DNA of 64,000 nt from Chlamydomonas sphaeroides (GCA_001662425.1 BDDC01000225.1:695-64694), one strand, 5' to 3'. Shown: positions 11,801-25,227, counted from the stretch's first letter. Translations and numbers: made by a program. The notes: generated by a model not told the origin, from the letters alone.

Positions 11801-14800
11801 CCTTGATGATCTCAGCGGTCATGAAAATGAACGTGCCCACCCCGTCAATGGCCAGGCCGTAGAAGAGGACCTGGGCAGGCGGCAGCGGATGAGCGGCGTC
11901 AGGGCCGGGGGCCAGGCGAGGAGACGAGAGGGGTGCGGCGGGCGGACTAGAGCAGGCTGCAGGCGGCGCTGTCGAGCTCACCTTGATCCAGAGCATGATC
12001 ACCTCGGCCGCCACCTGCGGCAAGAAAAGAGACAGAAAGACACGGCAACTTGGGTGCGGCCCAGCGCGACACGCACTTTGGAGGACGCCCACTGCAGCGC
12101 CGGATGGACGGCCGAGCACCGCCCCTGCCCGGCCCCGCCACGCACCAGCACGGGCACAAACTGGCCGGGGCCGATGCCGTATCGGAACACAGTGCAAGGG
12201 CACACCACCAGCGTGGTGACGTAGGCGGCGATGTCAACCAGGTTCCTGGGGGCAGGCAGGGAGGCAGGCGGGCACTCGATGAACTCCAAGGCGCGCCCCA
12301 CAGTGGCGGGCAACAGGACATGGGCAGCCACCCTTGCAGCCGCGAGCCCCTCTGGACCCCTGGCTCACCAAACCCGCCTAGCGCCGCGGCCGCGAGCCGC
12401 TCTGGCCCCCCCCGACCCGCGGCCCGCGCCCCTCGGCGTCACGCACCAGAATGAGTCGAAGTAGGCGGCTGCGCCCAGGCTGACGAGCTGCACGCACTCG
12501 AGAACGGTGAAGTACAGCCCGTACACGAACAGTACGCAGGCAAAGATGACCATGGCGATGCCGCGGCCCGTCTCGAACAGGCCCCTAAGCGACTCCTGTG
12601 GCGGCGGACCGACGGGCAGCGCGGCGCAGGGTCGGGGTTAGACAACATGCGCCGTGGACCGCACGCCACACGCCGCAGCACCTGGAAAGGCGGGGTGCAC
12701 AGGCTGACGCCACACGGCCGCCTCCCGCGGCGAAGGCTGTTTGGCAAGCGCGCCATTCCCGCGCACAGCAGCAGCGACCGGCGCACGGGGCTGGGTGCTT
12801 GGGGCTGTGGGTGCTCACCGAGTAGTCGTCGTCGGCGAAGAGCACGGCGAAGACAGTGAACAGCACGGTGTAGAGCACGTACACGAGCGCCTGCGGGGCC
12901 AGGGGGCGATGTGAGCAGGGCGCGAGGGCCGTGAGGCAGGTGGCGAGGGCGCGCTGTCGTAGTGCCCTGCAGCTGCACAGCTATCCTCCCGGACGGGCCC
13001 TGAGCACTGCGATTGGCGCACCTTAATGTAGATGCGCCGCTGCGCAAAGTTGCGCCACTTGTAGTCGACGATGGCCTGGGGGCGCCGGAAGAGGCAGGCG
13101 CTTGCTAACAGGCTGACACGAGCTACCAAGCCAACAGCTGACACTGACATGCAGCCCCTTGCCAACCGGCCCCAGCCTCCATGTGTCCTCGAGGCCCTTG
13201 CGTGCCCAGCCCCAGCGCCCCTGGCCCGCTCCACCTTGACCGTGTCGCTGCCGAAGGTCTGCACCGGCACGCTGCTCTCCACCAGCGTGTGCAGCACCGA
13301 TGACTTGCCGCTGGCGGCCGCAAAGGGCAGCCGCACCATGCACGCCTCCATCAGGGCCATGGGGCCCTTGGCGGCCTGTTGCCGCCGCACGAAGAGGACA
13401 GGGCAGCGAGGGCGCCGGGGCCGGTCAGGCAGGCATGGGAGAAATGCGCTGTCGCCGGCCCCGGCATCACCAGGGCGTAGGGACCCGAGGCAGGGCGTGG
13501 GCTCACGCCAGTGGCGCGCATGCTTCCTCGCAGCTCGCCGCTGCGCGTGTTGCGTGCCGGTCCCTGCTCACCCCCTGCAGCTGCAGCTCGTTCATCCACA
13601 TCTCCTTGTACGACGTGTACGACGGCGCCGAGATGACGATCATGCCGCGACTCGCGATGGCCGAGGGCACCTCCATCTCGCCCAGCGGCCGCAGCGGCAG
13701 CCCAGTCAGGAAAGCCTGTGGCCAGCAAAGGACGGCAGCGACAGCGTGAGGGTCCGCTGCATAAGAGCCCGGGGCCTGCACCCGCCCGTCCGCCCCAGCC
13801 GCAGCCCAACTGCCCGAGCGCCCCTGGCCCTGGCCACGGGTCCCAGCAGCGCACCTGACACATGGTGGGGTACTGCTGCGCCACGGCCGGGATGGCGGCG
13901 GTGATGGCGTGGTAGGAGCCGGGCGTCACCTGGCGAGGCGGGCCGGAAGGGAGTGCGGCGTAAGCCTCGGCACGACATCGCATGCTTGGCCACGCCATGC
14001 CGCTCGTCCTCGCCTTGCCGCAGTCTCCGCTGCCGCAGCCCTCGTTGCCGCAGTCTACGCTGCCGCAGCCCTCGTTGCCGCAGCCCACGTTGCCGCAGCC
14101 CTCGCTGCCACAGCCCTCGTTGCCGCAGCCCTCGTTGCCGCAGCCCTCGCTGCCGCAGATCCCCCTGCCTCGACTACACATAGTACTCTATTTCGGCCCT
14201 CAAAGTTGAACACACACCTTTTGCGCCAGCACCGCGTCCAACACGTGCTGCACGCAGTCCGCGGCGCCCGCGTCCAGCGCAATGTTGATGGCGTTGGCCT
14301 CCCGCCGCACCAGCGCAACCGGCTCCTGGGGAAGCACGAGCGGCGCCACACGAGGCAGCGCAGGGGCTCAGCCGGGCCCCCTGTCGGCAGCCAAGCGTTT
14401 GCGCCAGCGGCAGCTGCCATGCGCCGTCTGGACCCAGTCGTGTCCTAACGACTGTGCGTATCACAGCATGCAATCCCAAGCAGCATGACAGCACGGCTCA
14501 CCGGCCAGATGCGGTTGCCGGCCCGAGCGGGGCCGTCGTCGCGCTCACGCGCGAGGATGGTGCGCGTGCCGGCGGGCTTGGCGTGGCCGCCGCCGCCGCC
14601 GCCCGCACCGCCGCCGTGGTGGTTGGCGCTGGAGTCGTGCTCGTCGTCGTGGTAGCGGCTCAGGTCCGACACGTGTCGCTGCATGAAGCGGACCCATGGA
14701 GGCGAGAACCCGCGTTAGATCCGTACAGGTAGCTAACGGCAAGGATGGGCAGGGCAGCGCCGTCCCTATCCCCGTCCCCGCCCCCGTCCCTGGCCATGCC

Positions 14801-17800
14801 CGCACGGCACTCACCACGATCCCCGAGTCCGCGCCGCCGTCCTCCAAGTCCCGGCTGCCGCTGTTGTGCCCTCCGTTGCCGCTCAGCCCGTGGCCGCGGC
14901 TGCTCACCCGCGCCAGGCGCTGCATGGCGTGCTTGATGCTGCGCCCCAAGTGGTGAGCAGCCGCCGCGGCGTGGCCGCTGCCGGCGGCGCCGAGGCCGCT
15001 GGAGGAGGGCATCAGGCTGGCCGGCGGGCCGGGCATGTGCGGGCTGCCGAACATGAAGCTGCGCCTGCGGCTGCGGTTGCTGTCGCGCTTCTGCTCCGCC
15101 TCCAGCACGGAGCCCAGCAGCAGGCGGCGGTTCATGGATGCGGCGCCGGCGCCCGCGTGCGTCGACGCGAGCGAGTGCTGCCCCGTGCCGGGCATGGAGC
15201 CGCCGCCGGTGGCGCCGCGGTCGCCGAACATGCCGCTGGTGGCGCTGGCTGTGCTGGTGGTGCTGCCGCCACGAGCGGCGGCGCTTTTGAGGATGGACAT
15301 GCGGGTGCCGGCAATGGCCGGGCCGCTGGGGCTTGGCCGGCCGCCCACGCCGGCGCCGAGCGGCGAGGGGCCGGGGCTGGTCGCGCCGCCGCTGGCAGAG
15401 GAGCGCATGGGGAGCGCTAGCGCCGGCGGCATGCCGGCGGCGCGGCCGCCGAGGATTGGGGAGGGCGGGTCGTGGGGTGCCACGGCCGAGGAACGCGTTG
15501 CGCTGCGGGCAGATGCGGGCGAGGACAGGGGCATGGACACGGAACGCTCTTGCACGTCAGCCCAGCAGCTATGGAGTACATGCCTTTGCGCTTCACAAGG
15601 GCCTGCACCGGGCCCCGACGATGCCACCTGCTATGCCTCACCCGCGCGGCGACGTGCGGGGGTCGGGCCCGTCCTCCCGGCTGCGGTCCGCCTCCGCCAC
15701 CGGCTGCGGAGACGATAGCGCAGATCCACCGCTGCCGGCACCTCCGGCGGCGCTGTCAGCCGTGCGGACAGGGGACAGCAGCTCGGCGCTAGTCCGGAAG
15801 AACGTCCCCACGCGGCTCAAGATGTTGACCTGGCCTGAACTGCCGCCGCCGCCGCCCGTCTGCGACGTCCTGGCACCCGCCGCGGCGCTCCGCACGCCGC
15901 CAACGGGCACCGGAATCGGCGGCCGCAGGGGGCCGTCGTCGCTGTCGTCATCGTCGTCGCTGCCGTCGCCGGCGCTTGGCTTCGCCAGCCGCTTGTTCAT
16001 CAAGCCGCCGTCGCCCGACGCCCGCGGCGCCAGCTTGCCGCTGGCGGTGGTGCCGCTGGCCCCAGCGCCGGTGGGGTCGTGGCTCATGGTGCGTTTGCTG
16101 CTAGGGCCGACGCCGCTGCCGCTGACGGCCGGGGCTTTGAGCGAGGTGTTGAGCCCGGGCGAGGACAGCATCTGCACGCGCGGCACATGCCGGATGCTGG
16201 ACAGCACCGAGTTCTGCGGAGCGTGGGGCGTGGGGCGATGTGCTGAGGGATCAAGCAAGCACCGCAGCGTGCCAGGTCCGAGCCATGCGGGCGGCGGCGC
16301 AGACCGTTGCGAGGACTGGGGGTTCGCACCGCAGCCGCGCGCGCCCCGGCCCCGCAGCTCCGTGGGCCTGCCCGCCGCCCCTCGCACCTGGACGGCCGAG
16401 GCGGTGAGCCCCAGCTTGGCCGAGCCGGCGGGCACGCTCCCGATGATGAGCTTGGTGATCTCGGGGTTGCTGCTGGCCACGGCGTGCATCAGAATGGTCC
16501 AGCCGCGGGAGTCCTGCGGAGGAGCGCGAGGCAGGACACACGGCAGCAACGGTCTCGTGCAGCAGGGACAACGATGGGTGGAGGAGAGGGGGAAGCGAGG
16601 GTGCCGCGTGAGAGAAGCCAACCAGCCAACACCACCACCACGCCGGGCCGGGCACTCTCAAGCCGCCCTCCGAACCCTGAGTCCGACCACCGCACCTGTG
16701 TATTGGGCAGCAGCGGGTACTGGCGCAGCAGGCGCGAGTAGACCTCCCGGCTGCGGCTCAGGCTGAGCGCGGAGAGGCGCTGGTACAGCATGCAGCCCTC
16801 GGGCACGCAGCGCAGCTCGGCGCCCACGTCCTGGGGCAGGGGGCGGGGAGGGGGCGAGGTGAGCGAGGCAGGAAAGGGGGCGAGATGACGCCGGGCGATG
16901 CGCTGGGAGGCGTGCACAGCAGCCCGCCTGCAGCGGCCACCGCTGCTGCCAGGCCCCAGCTCCTGCTGCTGCCGGTTTGCCGCCCCGGTGCCGCATCCCA
17001 TCCGCTCACCCAGTCGATGAGCTGGCCCTTGGCCGTGCAGCCGGCCATCCGGTTGCCTGTGGCCGACAGGTCGCAGTGCACGAAGCCGCCGCTCTCCACG
17101 GCGCCCATGACGCGGTCGAAGTTGGCCTGGCACAGCTCGCTGCCCGCGGACGCGTCCCACAGCCGCGCCTTGCCGTCCGAGCCCACCGACAGCAGCCGCC
17201 GCGAGTCGCCCGACCAGCCGCAGTCAAACACCTGTGGGGGCCGGGTCAGCACGCGGGCCGGGGCACGAGCCATTGTCTAGGCTGAGGCCATGGCGAGACG
17301 GTGGTCTGGCCCGGTCCGATCACAAGGGCGGCGGCGCGCACCTTGCCGTCGTGGGCGGGGATGTCGTAGAGCAGGCAATTCCGGGCCACGTCCCAGATCA
17401 GCACCGCGCCCTTTTCGCCGCCGACCAGCAGCTTGGTGCCGTCGAAGGAGAACTTGATGGTCAGGCCCTTGCCGTCCATGGCGTCGTCCAGCGTGGCCAG
17501 CTGGGGGCGGGTGGGTGAGGTGCGGCGTAGGGCGAGTGCGCTGCAGCATCACGCGCTCCCAGCACAGTGAGCAGCGCCAGAGGCCTGCCGGGCTCCCACT
17601 GCGCCTGCTGCCGCGTGTACCAGTCCCGCGTTTCGCCCATGCCGCAGCGCCTGAGCACTGCAGGGCGCACCTGCAGGCCCGTGTGCACGTCGAGGATGAC
17701 GATGTGCTCGTCGGCGCCCGTTGAGGCGACCATGGTGCCGCAGGGGCTCAGGCTGCAGCACAGCACCGCGCCGTCGTGCGCGGGGATGACCTGCACGTTG

Positions 17801-20800
17801 GGGTGTGCCGCACACCAGGAGGCGAGGAAGTGTGGGAGGAGGGAGCCGGGCCACCCACAGATCCCGCAGCCGCAGCCACGTCAGCCAGTGGCGCACCTGC
17901 TTGGGCGAGTGCGAGGCGGTGTCCCAGATGAAGATGAGGCCGTCCTTGTCGCCGGACGCCATCTGCAGCCCGTCCACGCTCATCTCCACAGCCGCCACCG
18001 GCGACTGGTGGCCGGTGAGCACCGCCAGCTTGGTCTGCCGCCGCCAGTCCCACATAATGACCTAGCAGCAAGGGCGCAAGGAAGGCAAGCGCGGCACCAT
18101 GGGCCCGGCTGCTTGGCTAGCGAGGCCGCTGCGCCCCGGCAAAGCCGCTGGGAGGTCTGGTAGGGCGCGGCAATGCCATGTTCGTCGTGGACGCCTGCCA
18201 GGGCGGGCGCCGCCGCAAGCCGCTGCGCCCCAGGGATGCTCGGCGGACCGAACGCGGCCGTGGGCGCATGCGGCATGCCGGAGCCAGGCCCGCACCTTGC
18301 AGTCCTCGGCGCAGCTGTAGACGGCGGTGGCGTCGTGCGTGAAGCGCACGCAGGTGATGGCGTAGCGCTTGTGCGCGATCCACTTGTGCATCAGCTGCTG
18401 GTGCACCACGTCCCACACCACCACCTCGCCGCGCAGCGTGCCGCTCACCTGCGTCAAGCCGGGGGGCAGCGGGCGGCACCCACACGCGACACGCGTCACG
18501 CACAGCCCGGGGCGCGTCGGACGCCGCAGCAGCGCGCCCGCTACCAGGCAGCAAAGTCCTCTGCGCATGCTGTACTAGCCAGGATGCTGCCAGGCCCGGT
18601 TCGGTGGCGCACCAGAAGGCGGCCATCGGAGGAGAAGTCCAGGCAGCGCGTGCCGCTGGTCTCGTCTCCCAGCATGTGCACGGTGGTGTCAGGCGCGCAG
18701 AACAGCACCATTGGGCTGCCGTTGGTGCCGGTCGTGAGCGCCGTGCCGTGGCGGTACAGGTAGCTGTGTGCAGCAGGGTTGCGCGGGTGGAGGGCCATGG
18801 GGCGTCAGTTGGGCGGGTCAAGCAAGGCTACAACGTGCCGAATACAACCCCTCGTCGCGAGGACGGAGACTGGACTTCGCTCTTTTGGCCTGGCATGAAG
18901 CCCTGCCGCCCATCAGCCCCTTGTGCATAGCACCGTCTGGCGCCGCACCTGTTCCCCGGGTGCTGCTCCGGCGGCCGCGGCAGCATGTCGTACATGGCGG
19001 CGCCGTTGATTGGGTCGAACAGCACGACCGCGTCGTGTGCGACGCAGATGCGGTTGGCCATCACGCCCACAGACTCGCTGGCGAAGACGCGCGAACCTGC
19101 GAGGCCCACAGAGAATCAAGCAGATGTCAAGGTCCGGCCTCGAACGGGCGGCAGGCACGGCTCGTGCCCAGCTGAGCAGCCCTGCGTCGGGACAGCAGCA
19201 GGCGGCAGCGCGGTCCGCAGCTCACCGTCCGCGACGAAGTCCGCCACCTGCTGCTCCTTGCTCTTGTGGCAGTCCCAGAGGATGGCTTGGCGCCCGCACA
19301 CGCTCAGCATCACGTGCTCCTGCAAGGCGCCACCCAAGTACGCGGGCTCAGAAAGTCAGCTTGGCAGTCGCCAAAACAAACGACAGCAGCGCGTCTTGCC
19401 AGGGCCACGGGCGGTGGCGCGGCGCCACAGCAATCTGCAGCGGCGGGTCGTGCCAGCGTCTCGGTCGGGACCCACCGGCTTGTGGAGGAACACGACATCG
19501 TTGATGCTCGATGCGTTGCCCGCGTAGTGCGCGGCCCTGCGTGATAGGAGAGCACATGGGACAGCGTTCTGGCCGTGTCCAAGCAGGGCCCGGGGACCTG
19601 CTGGGTGCGGCCTTTCCAGGCACCGCGCAGGACACCGGCACGAGGCAGCGCAGCACGGCAGCGCCCGGCGCAGCACGCACCGCATGCCGGTGACGGGGTC
19701 CACCAGCGCGACGCTGCCGTCGGCGGCGCCCACAGCCAGCACGCTGCCGTCCGAGTTGAAGCTGATGCGCGTGGTGGGCAGGTCCGTCACCTTGACGTCG
19801 GTCTGCGGGGGCCACCACGCAACAAGACACATTGGATGGGGCGCCGTGCGACGCGGACCTAGCCACGATGTACCTCACTGACGGCGCCACATGCGCACGG
19901 CATGGGTATGCAAGGACAGGGGCCTCGCAGGCGCGGGCGCGCGACCGCACCTGAGCCGCAAACGTGCTCATGCTCCACACGTGCACCGTGCCGCCGGCGG
20001 TGGACGCGGCCAGGAAGGTCTGGCTGGGGCTGACGGCCAGCGCCGTCACCTCGAGCAGGTCCGGCACCTCCAGCTCCCGCAGCGGCTCGTTGCCGTAATG
20101 CTTGGCTGCACGTACGACATCACGGCCAGGCGTAAGCACATGGCACGATCAGCACGTGGCGTGAGAGACATGGCAGGGCGTGCCGTCAGCGCAACCTCAC
20201 ATTGCGGGGAGCTCGCGATGCGTCCGCTCCATCCCCTATGCCCTGTGCCATCCCTTCCTCCTGTCCACACGCCTTCACTGCAACCTCTCTCCCGGTCCCC
20301 ACGCTACGTAACGCACCACTCCACACGGTGACCTCGCCCACTCGGCTGGCGGTGATGAGCAAGTCGCTGCGGTCGCTGAACAGCAGACCCGTCACAAAGT
20401 CGCTATGCGGGTTGAGCACCGCAACCACCATGCCGCGGCGCATGTCGGTAACAACAACGCTGCCGTCGCGGCCCGCTGACGCCACCTGCGCGCCGTCCGG
20501 CCGCATCGCCAACAGCTCGATAGGGCACAGCTGCGGGAGGAAAGAAAGAGCGTTGCAAGAGGGTGTGGTTGCGCTGGGGGTAGCACATGACGGGGCACGT
20601 TTGCGCAACCGCCTCAATGGATGGCGGGGTGAAGCCTGATGCGGTGCGCGGTTCGAGAAAGGCTGGGTTGCGTGGAGGCCCGGGGAGGTCGCGGCAGGGC
20701 AGGCCGCGTCGCGGGACTGCGGGTCAGGCAGCGACGCGCGCGCATGGCGGCGGCCGTGCCTGCTTGGAGTGAGTCCACGTGACGGTGGCCTCGAAGCCGG

Positions 20801-23800
20801 GCCCGTCGCCCAGGTTCCAGCAGCGCAGGCAGCCGTCCTTATAGCCCACGACCATGGTGGTGCCGTCGGGGCTGGGGCTCACGGCCGACACCAGGTCGCT
20901 GTGCTGCCGCATCACCTGCGGCCCGGCAGCAGCAGCGCCAGCAGCAGCTGCACGTCTCCACTCGGCCCACGCACGGCATGCACTGCGACACAGCCCAACG
21001 CGGTCTGCGACCGTCCAGCGCCCCGCCCACGGATAGCAATGCCGACCAAGCCGCCCGACCACAACGACCCACCTCGAACGTGCGCGCCGCGTCTAGGAAC
21101 CACAAGTAGGCGTGGCCCTCGCTGTCCAGCGTCAGCGCGCGGGTGCCGTCTGCAGTCAGGTCCACGTACGACACGGGCGCCGTGTGCGCCTGCGTGCACG
21201 GCGGAACAAATCCAGGGTACGGCGCTCAGCGACCATGGGCTGACAACCCGGCATGCGCGCTGCTGACGCATGTGACCTCCTTTGGAACAGGCCTGTCCCT
21301 GCAGCCCCGATCTACTGCCAGGGCTAGCTCCTGCTGGCCTGCTGCCGCCGCATGTTCCGCGACCCGCTGCTGTTGCCTGGTGTCTAGGCCCCACCTGCAG
21401 GCGCATGACGCAGGCGCCCTCGTCTAGCGACCAAACCAGCACATTGCCCTCGCTGTCGCCGCTGATGGCCACCGTGCCGTCCTCGCAGATCTGTGGACAA
21501 GGCGCATGGGGCCGCGGCGGTTGGGCAGTGGGGCTTGGGCCATTCAACAACCAAGTGCGTCAGTGGTACGCAAAGATGGCGGAGGCGTGAGGCGCCGCAC
21601 CTTGCAGAACAGGACATCGCTGGCGTGGCCCTCGAGCGTGTTGCGCAGCATGCCCGTCTCCGCGTCCCACACGTGGATCAGGTCGTCGCGGCCGGCGGTG
21701 ATGAAGAGCGACGAGTCGTTGGAGAAATCGGCGTGCGTGACGGCGCCGTCGCAGACCTGTCAGGGGCAATGCGGGAGACATGGAGACCGCTCGTGCGCAT
21801 GCTCCAACAGGATACCCCCGCCTCGCCTGCCCCGTCAACCCCCCGGCTGGCGCGGTGCCTGCCCGCCCGCCGCACCTGCAGCGGTATGCTTGTGTCGTTG
21901 GCGGTGTCATACAGCACCAGGTTGATGCCGTACACCTGCTCCAGTACGAATAGCAGCACCTGCACGGACGCGGCCCACAGCAGCACAAGTTTGCTTCAGC
22001 CCTCCCGCTCCAGCTGCAGTCCCAGCCATGGCCGTGGCCCCAACCAGCCTGCTCAAATGCACAGCCCCGCGGCCCGTGCTTACGCCTTCCGCAGCCCTTC
22101 CCTGAGCTCCAGCCAGCTCTCTGCGGTCCCTGCCATGTCCCAGCACCCCAGGCCCCTGCCTCCAGCGCCCCGCGCCGCACCTTGTTGCCGTCTGGGCTGA
22201 TGACGTAGCTGGCCCGGTTGCGGGACTCGGCCACGTCCTCGAACGCCTGCGTCAGCTGCAGCAGCCCAGTGCTCCTGTCCAGCGCCACAAGGCCGCAGTC
22301 GTCGCCCGCGCAGCTAAGCACGCTCTCGCCATCCGCCGAGAAGCCGCACTTGCGGCTCACGTGCCCCGTGTCGTACCGCCGCACCATCGAGGCTGTGGAC
22401 AGGTAGGGCAGGTAGGCAGGCGGCACCAGTGGTGACCAAGGGCACCGTGCCGGCCCAGGACCTGCCCAGCCAAGCCAACCCCAAGGGGCCCCGACCCGCT
22501 GCACGGCCGCGTGTCGGGCCCGCGCCCCGCGTGCTGCCCGTGCCAGCAGCAAGGCGAACAGGGGCCGGCGCCGCCTTACCGCTGCTGATCTCCCACAGCT
22601 CCAGCTGCCCCTCGTCGTCGCTCGACAGCAGGTGGCGGCTGTCATGGCTGAACACCACGTGGGCCAGCGGCTCGGCGCCCACGTCCAGGCGGCACTGCAG
22701 GAACTTGTTGCTGGTCACCCACACGTACACCTGCGGGCACGACACCCAGGCCCGGCGCAGGCAGGCGCGGCAGCACACGCACAGGCAAATCGTCAGGTTT
22801 GGGTCTGGGCGGCGCACCCCACCTCAGGCATGTAGCAGTCTGCAGAGCCTGGCCCCCTCACACGGCAGCGGCTACGGACCGACCTTGCAGTCGTCCGTGG
22901 CGGCCGCAACCTTGCTGCCGTCATCGTTGAAGGTGGCAAAGCGCACGCCCGCAGCACCCGGCGGCAGCATGGTGACCATGACCAGCCCGTCGTCCGCCGA
23001 CAGCAGCTTGACGTCGGGGCCGTAGCCCCAGCGCATCACGTACGTGCCGTCGGGGGAGAAGCACACGCCCTGCGGGGATGGGCGCGGAAGCCGGGCCGGC
23101 GTTGGTGGGTGTGCAATGTGCGCTAGGTGGTGGTGAGGTGCGGGACAAGGCGGGGCCACGCGGGTAGCCGCGTGCCAGCCCCCCGGTTGGGCTGCACACT
23201 GCCGTGCCGGGAGCTGCGGCGGTCCCGGGAGCTGCGGCGGTCCAGCCGGCCGGAAAGCCGGCCAGGCAGCAGGCGGCGGGAGATAGCCACAGGCTGGAGC
23301 TGCGGCTGCCCCGCATCCGGGGCCGCCGGGGCTGACGTCGTGCAGACAGTACGGCACCGCTTCAACCACCGTTGCTCTCAGCCCGCCGGCGCAACGCGCA
23401 AGACCCGCCAGCCCGGCTGCCCGGCGGTTGGCCGCCAGCGAGACGCTGTCCATAGGCCGCCCTCCGACGCTGTCGGGGGATGCCCCAAGCCGTCGGCGCG
23501 CCCTCGCCCGCCCGCGCCCCTGCCGGCGGTGTCGCTGCTGTTCGAGCGGGGTCCTGCCGGACCGGCAGCTGGACCTCCAGTTGCAGTCGAAGGTCTCAGG
23601 CGACAGCCCGGCTGCCCGGCGGTTGGCCGCCAGCGAGACGCTGTCCACAGGCCGCCCTCCGACGCTGTCGGGGGATGCCTCAAGCCGTGGGCGCGACCTT
23701 GCCCGCCCGCGCCCCTGCCGGCGGTGTCGCTGCTGTTCGAGCGGGGTCCTGCCGGACCGGCAGCTGGACCTCCAGTTGCAGTCGAAAGTCTTAGGCGACA

Positions 23801-25227
23801 GTCCGTGGCTCCGCTCCTGAGCGCTGCTAGCACCACAGCACACAGCCGCTCAAGCCGACTGCGCAGTGCCCGTGCCGCCGGACCGACCAACATGGCCGGC
23901 GGCCAGCGCCAACTATCGCTGTGGCCGGCAAAGCTCCGGGTGCCCGCCCCTGGCGCCGCTGAAATGCAGCAACCACTGCACAGCTGCCCCGATGAGGCTC
24001 CCAGCTGTATAAGTCCAAAATTGGCAACGTCGCTGTCAAGACAGGCACACACGGCACCCGGCGCCGCATTACGCCGCGTGCAGGCCGCTTGCAAAGCCCA
24101 CTGCTTGGAGCCGCGGACATCGCGAGTAGAACGCCCCCGCAACCCCCTCGTGCCGACTACCCCAGCACAGCCCGGCAAATCGCTACCGTACCCAGGCCAT
24201 CCCTGGTAGGCGCGCCGCTGCGGCCCAAACCGCACCTTGCCGGGCGTGGGGTTGGGCGCAAAAAAGTAGGTACTCAAGCTGCCCGTCCGCGTCGCCAGCG
24301 CCGGCCCGGCTGTGGCATGGAACATGACGCTGCGCTTGCGCAGCTGCAGGTCTTTAACGGCTGTGACCACATCCGCTGTGTTGCCGTTGCCGGCGCCCGG
24401 CGCCAGCAGGCCTGCATGGTAGATGTTAGTCGGCGTGCGCTGGCTGAGCGGGCCGCTGGTGGGCGGCCCCATGCCGTTGGCCAGAACCGAGCCGACGCCG
24501 GGCAGGGGTATGGCCAGGCCCGCATTGCTCGAGCTGCGGGGCAGGCCGCGGAAGCTGGTGGCTCCCATAGCGCCGGGGCCCATCGAGCCGGGCCGGATGG
24601 GCGGCGGCGCCACCGGCGAACCAAAGGCCATCCCGCTGGCCTTTGGAGAGTCGGCGCCGCCGCCGTCGGCGCCGCTGTCCCGGCCAGCAGGCTGAAGCGA
24701 GCCATCTGGTGGTTTGGTGGTTTTCGGGACCGCCAGGCATGGACGGGTCACATTTCGGTAAGGGTCAAGGGGAAGGGGAAGGGGCGAGCGCAGGCTCCGT
24801 GGGAGCCGGAGGCACGTTGGCCAGGGAGCGGCGTCGCGTCGACGGGGCGCATATAGGCCCTGTGCGGACGCATCATGTCCTCAAGTGAACCGTTTTCAAA
24901 TAAGCAGGCTCTGGTAAATGTTGTCACTATGCCTTGCAGCGTTCGCGCTGTGCATTCCTGCGCGTTTCGCCGTTGCCTTACCCGCAGCTGAGCCTTTCCG
25001 CAAGAGCGCCGTCCAGCTCAACTTATGCAAAGGCCCAGAGGTCCGGGCCCTCCCTCCATCAGGAGGGCCGGGGTCTGTGGCGATGTGGCAACACGATGGT
25101 GAACGCGCGAACCCAAGACCAGAAGCTTAGCTGGGTAGCCACAGGTTACGTAGCAACTAGCGCAGCCATGGTGGCTACACCGGGCACAGCCTGAGTACAC
25201 GAGGTGCGAACACTCACCGGTCGCCAT
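8804..25227 (-). CDS. Giant WD40-ankyrin-TRP-type ion channel fusion
   Basis: About 2,803 residues in 41 predicted exons whose phases all agree: 25227-25218, 24705-24236, 23069-22884, 22730-22580, 22392-22181, 21959-21876, 21756-21601, 21490-21395, 21189-21073, 20915-20760, 20530-20317, 20105-19951, 19802-19681, 19536-19476, 19319-19226, 19096-18949, 18763-18613, 18448-18296, 18061-17897, 17790-17671, 17500-17342, 17231-17010, 16830-16696, 16513-16388, 16213-15642, 15502-14815, 14678-14502, 14325-14218, 13929-13855, 13715-13572, 13375-13235, 13075-13022, 12890-12819, 12595-12447, 12245-12146, 12014-11982, 11870-11738, 11561-11499, 11378-11290, 11068-10782, 10667-8804. Residues 1-160 are low-complexity; 161-1134 hold about 22 WD40 blades (IHVWDAETG, IFIWDTASH, ARLWDASAG). 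An ankyrin-like part (GWTILMHAVASSNPEI) spans 1135-1221 and a disordered linker runs to about 1700. The channel lies at about 1875-2183: six hydrophobic helices, a pore-loop-like VYLVMFQIGD and an S6 ending NMLITLMADIYQKV, as in TRPV/polycystin-like channels. The tail of about 620 residues has a 15-Gly run and a short coiled coil. The start is uncertain: exon 1 is only 10 nt, and the alternative ATG is 24631. It is probably a cation channel of plasma or ciliary membrane (inference). Confidence 0.82.
14010..14160. repeat. 15-bp minisatellite in channel-gene intron
   Basis: About ten imperfect copies of CCCTCGTTGCCGCAG lie within the intron between exons 14325-14218 and 13929-13855. The 15-bp period keeps frames open and makes a false serine/leucine/proline-rich peptide on both strands. 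Confidence 0.85.
23411..23800. repeat. 195-bp tandem duplication in the largest channel-gene intron
   Basis: Copy 1 is 23411-23605 and copy 2 is 23606-23800. They are nearly identical, with scattered substitutions such as CCATAGGCC against CCACAGGCC and GGTCTCAGG against AGTCTTAGG. The period is a multiple of three, so several frames stay open across both copies. It lies wholly inside the 23070-24235 intron, and I found no splice-compatible join into the channel reading frame. Confidence 0.9.

Noticed and set aside
22872..23843. Minus-strand frame running from the WD40 exon through the 195-bp repeats
   Set aside because: The exon clearly begins at the CCGCAG acceptor before 23069, and the upstream part is intron with a tandem duplication.
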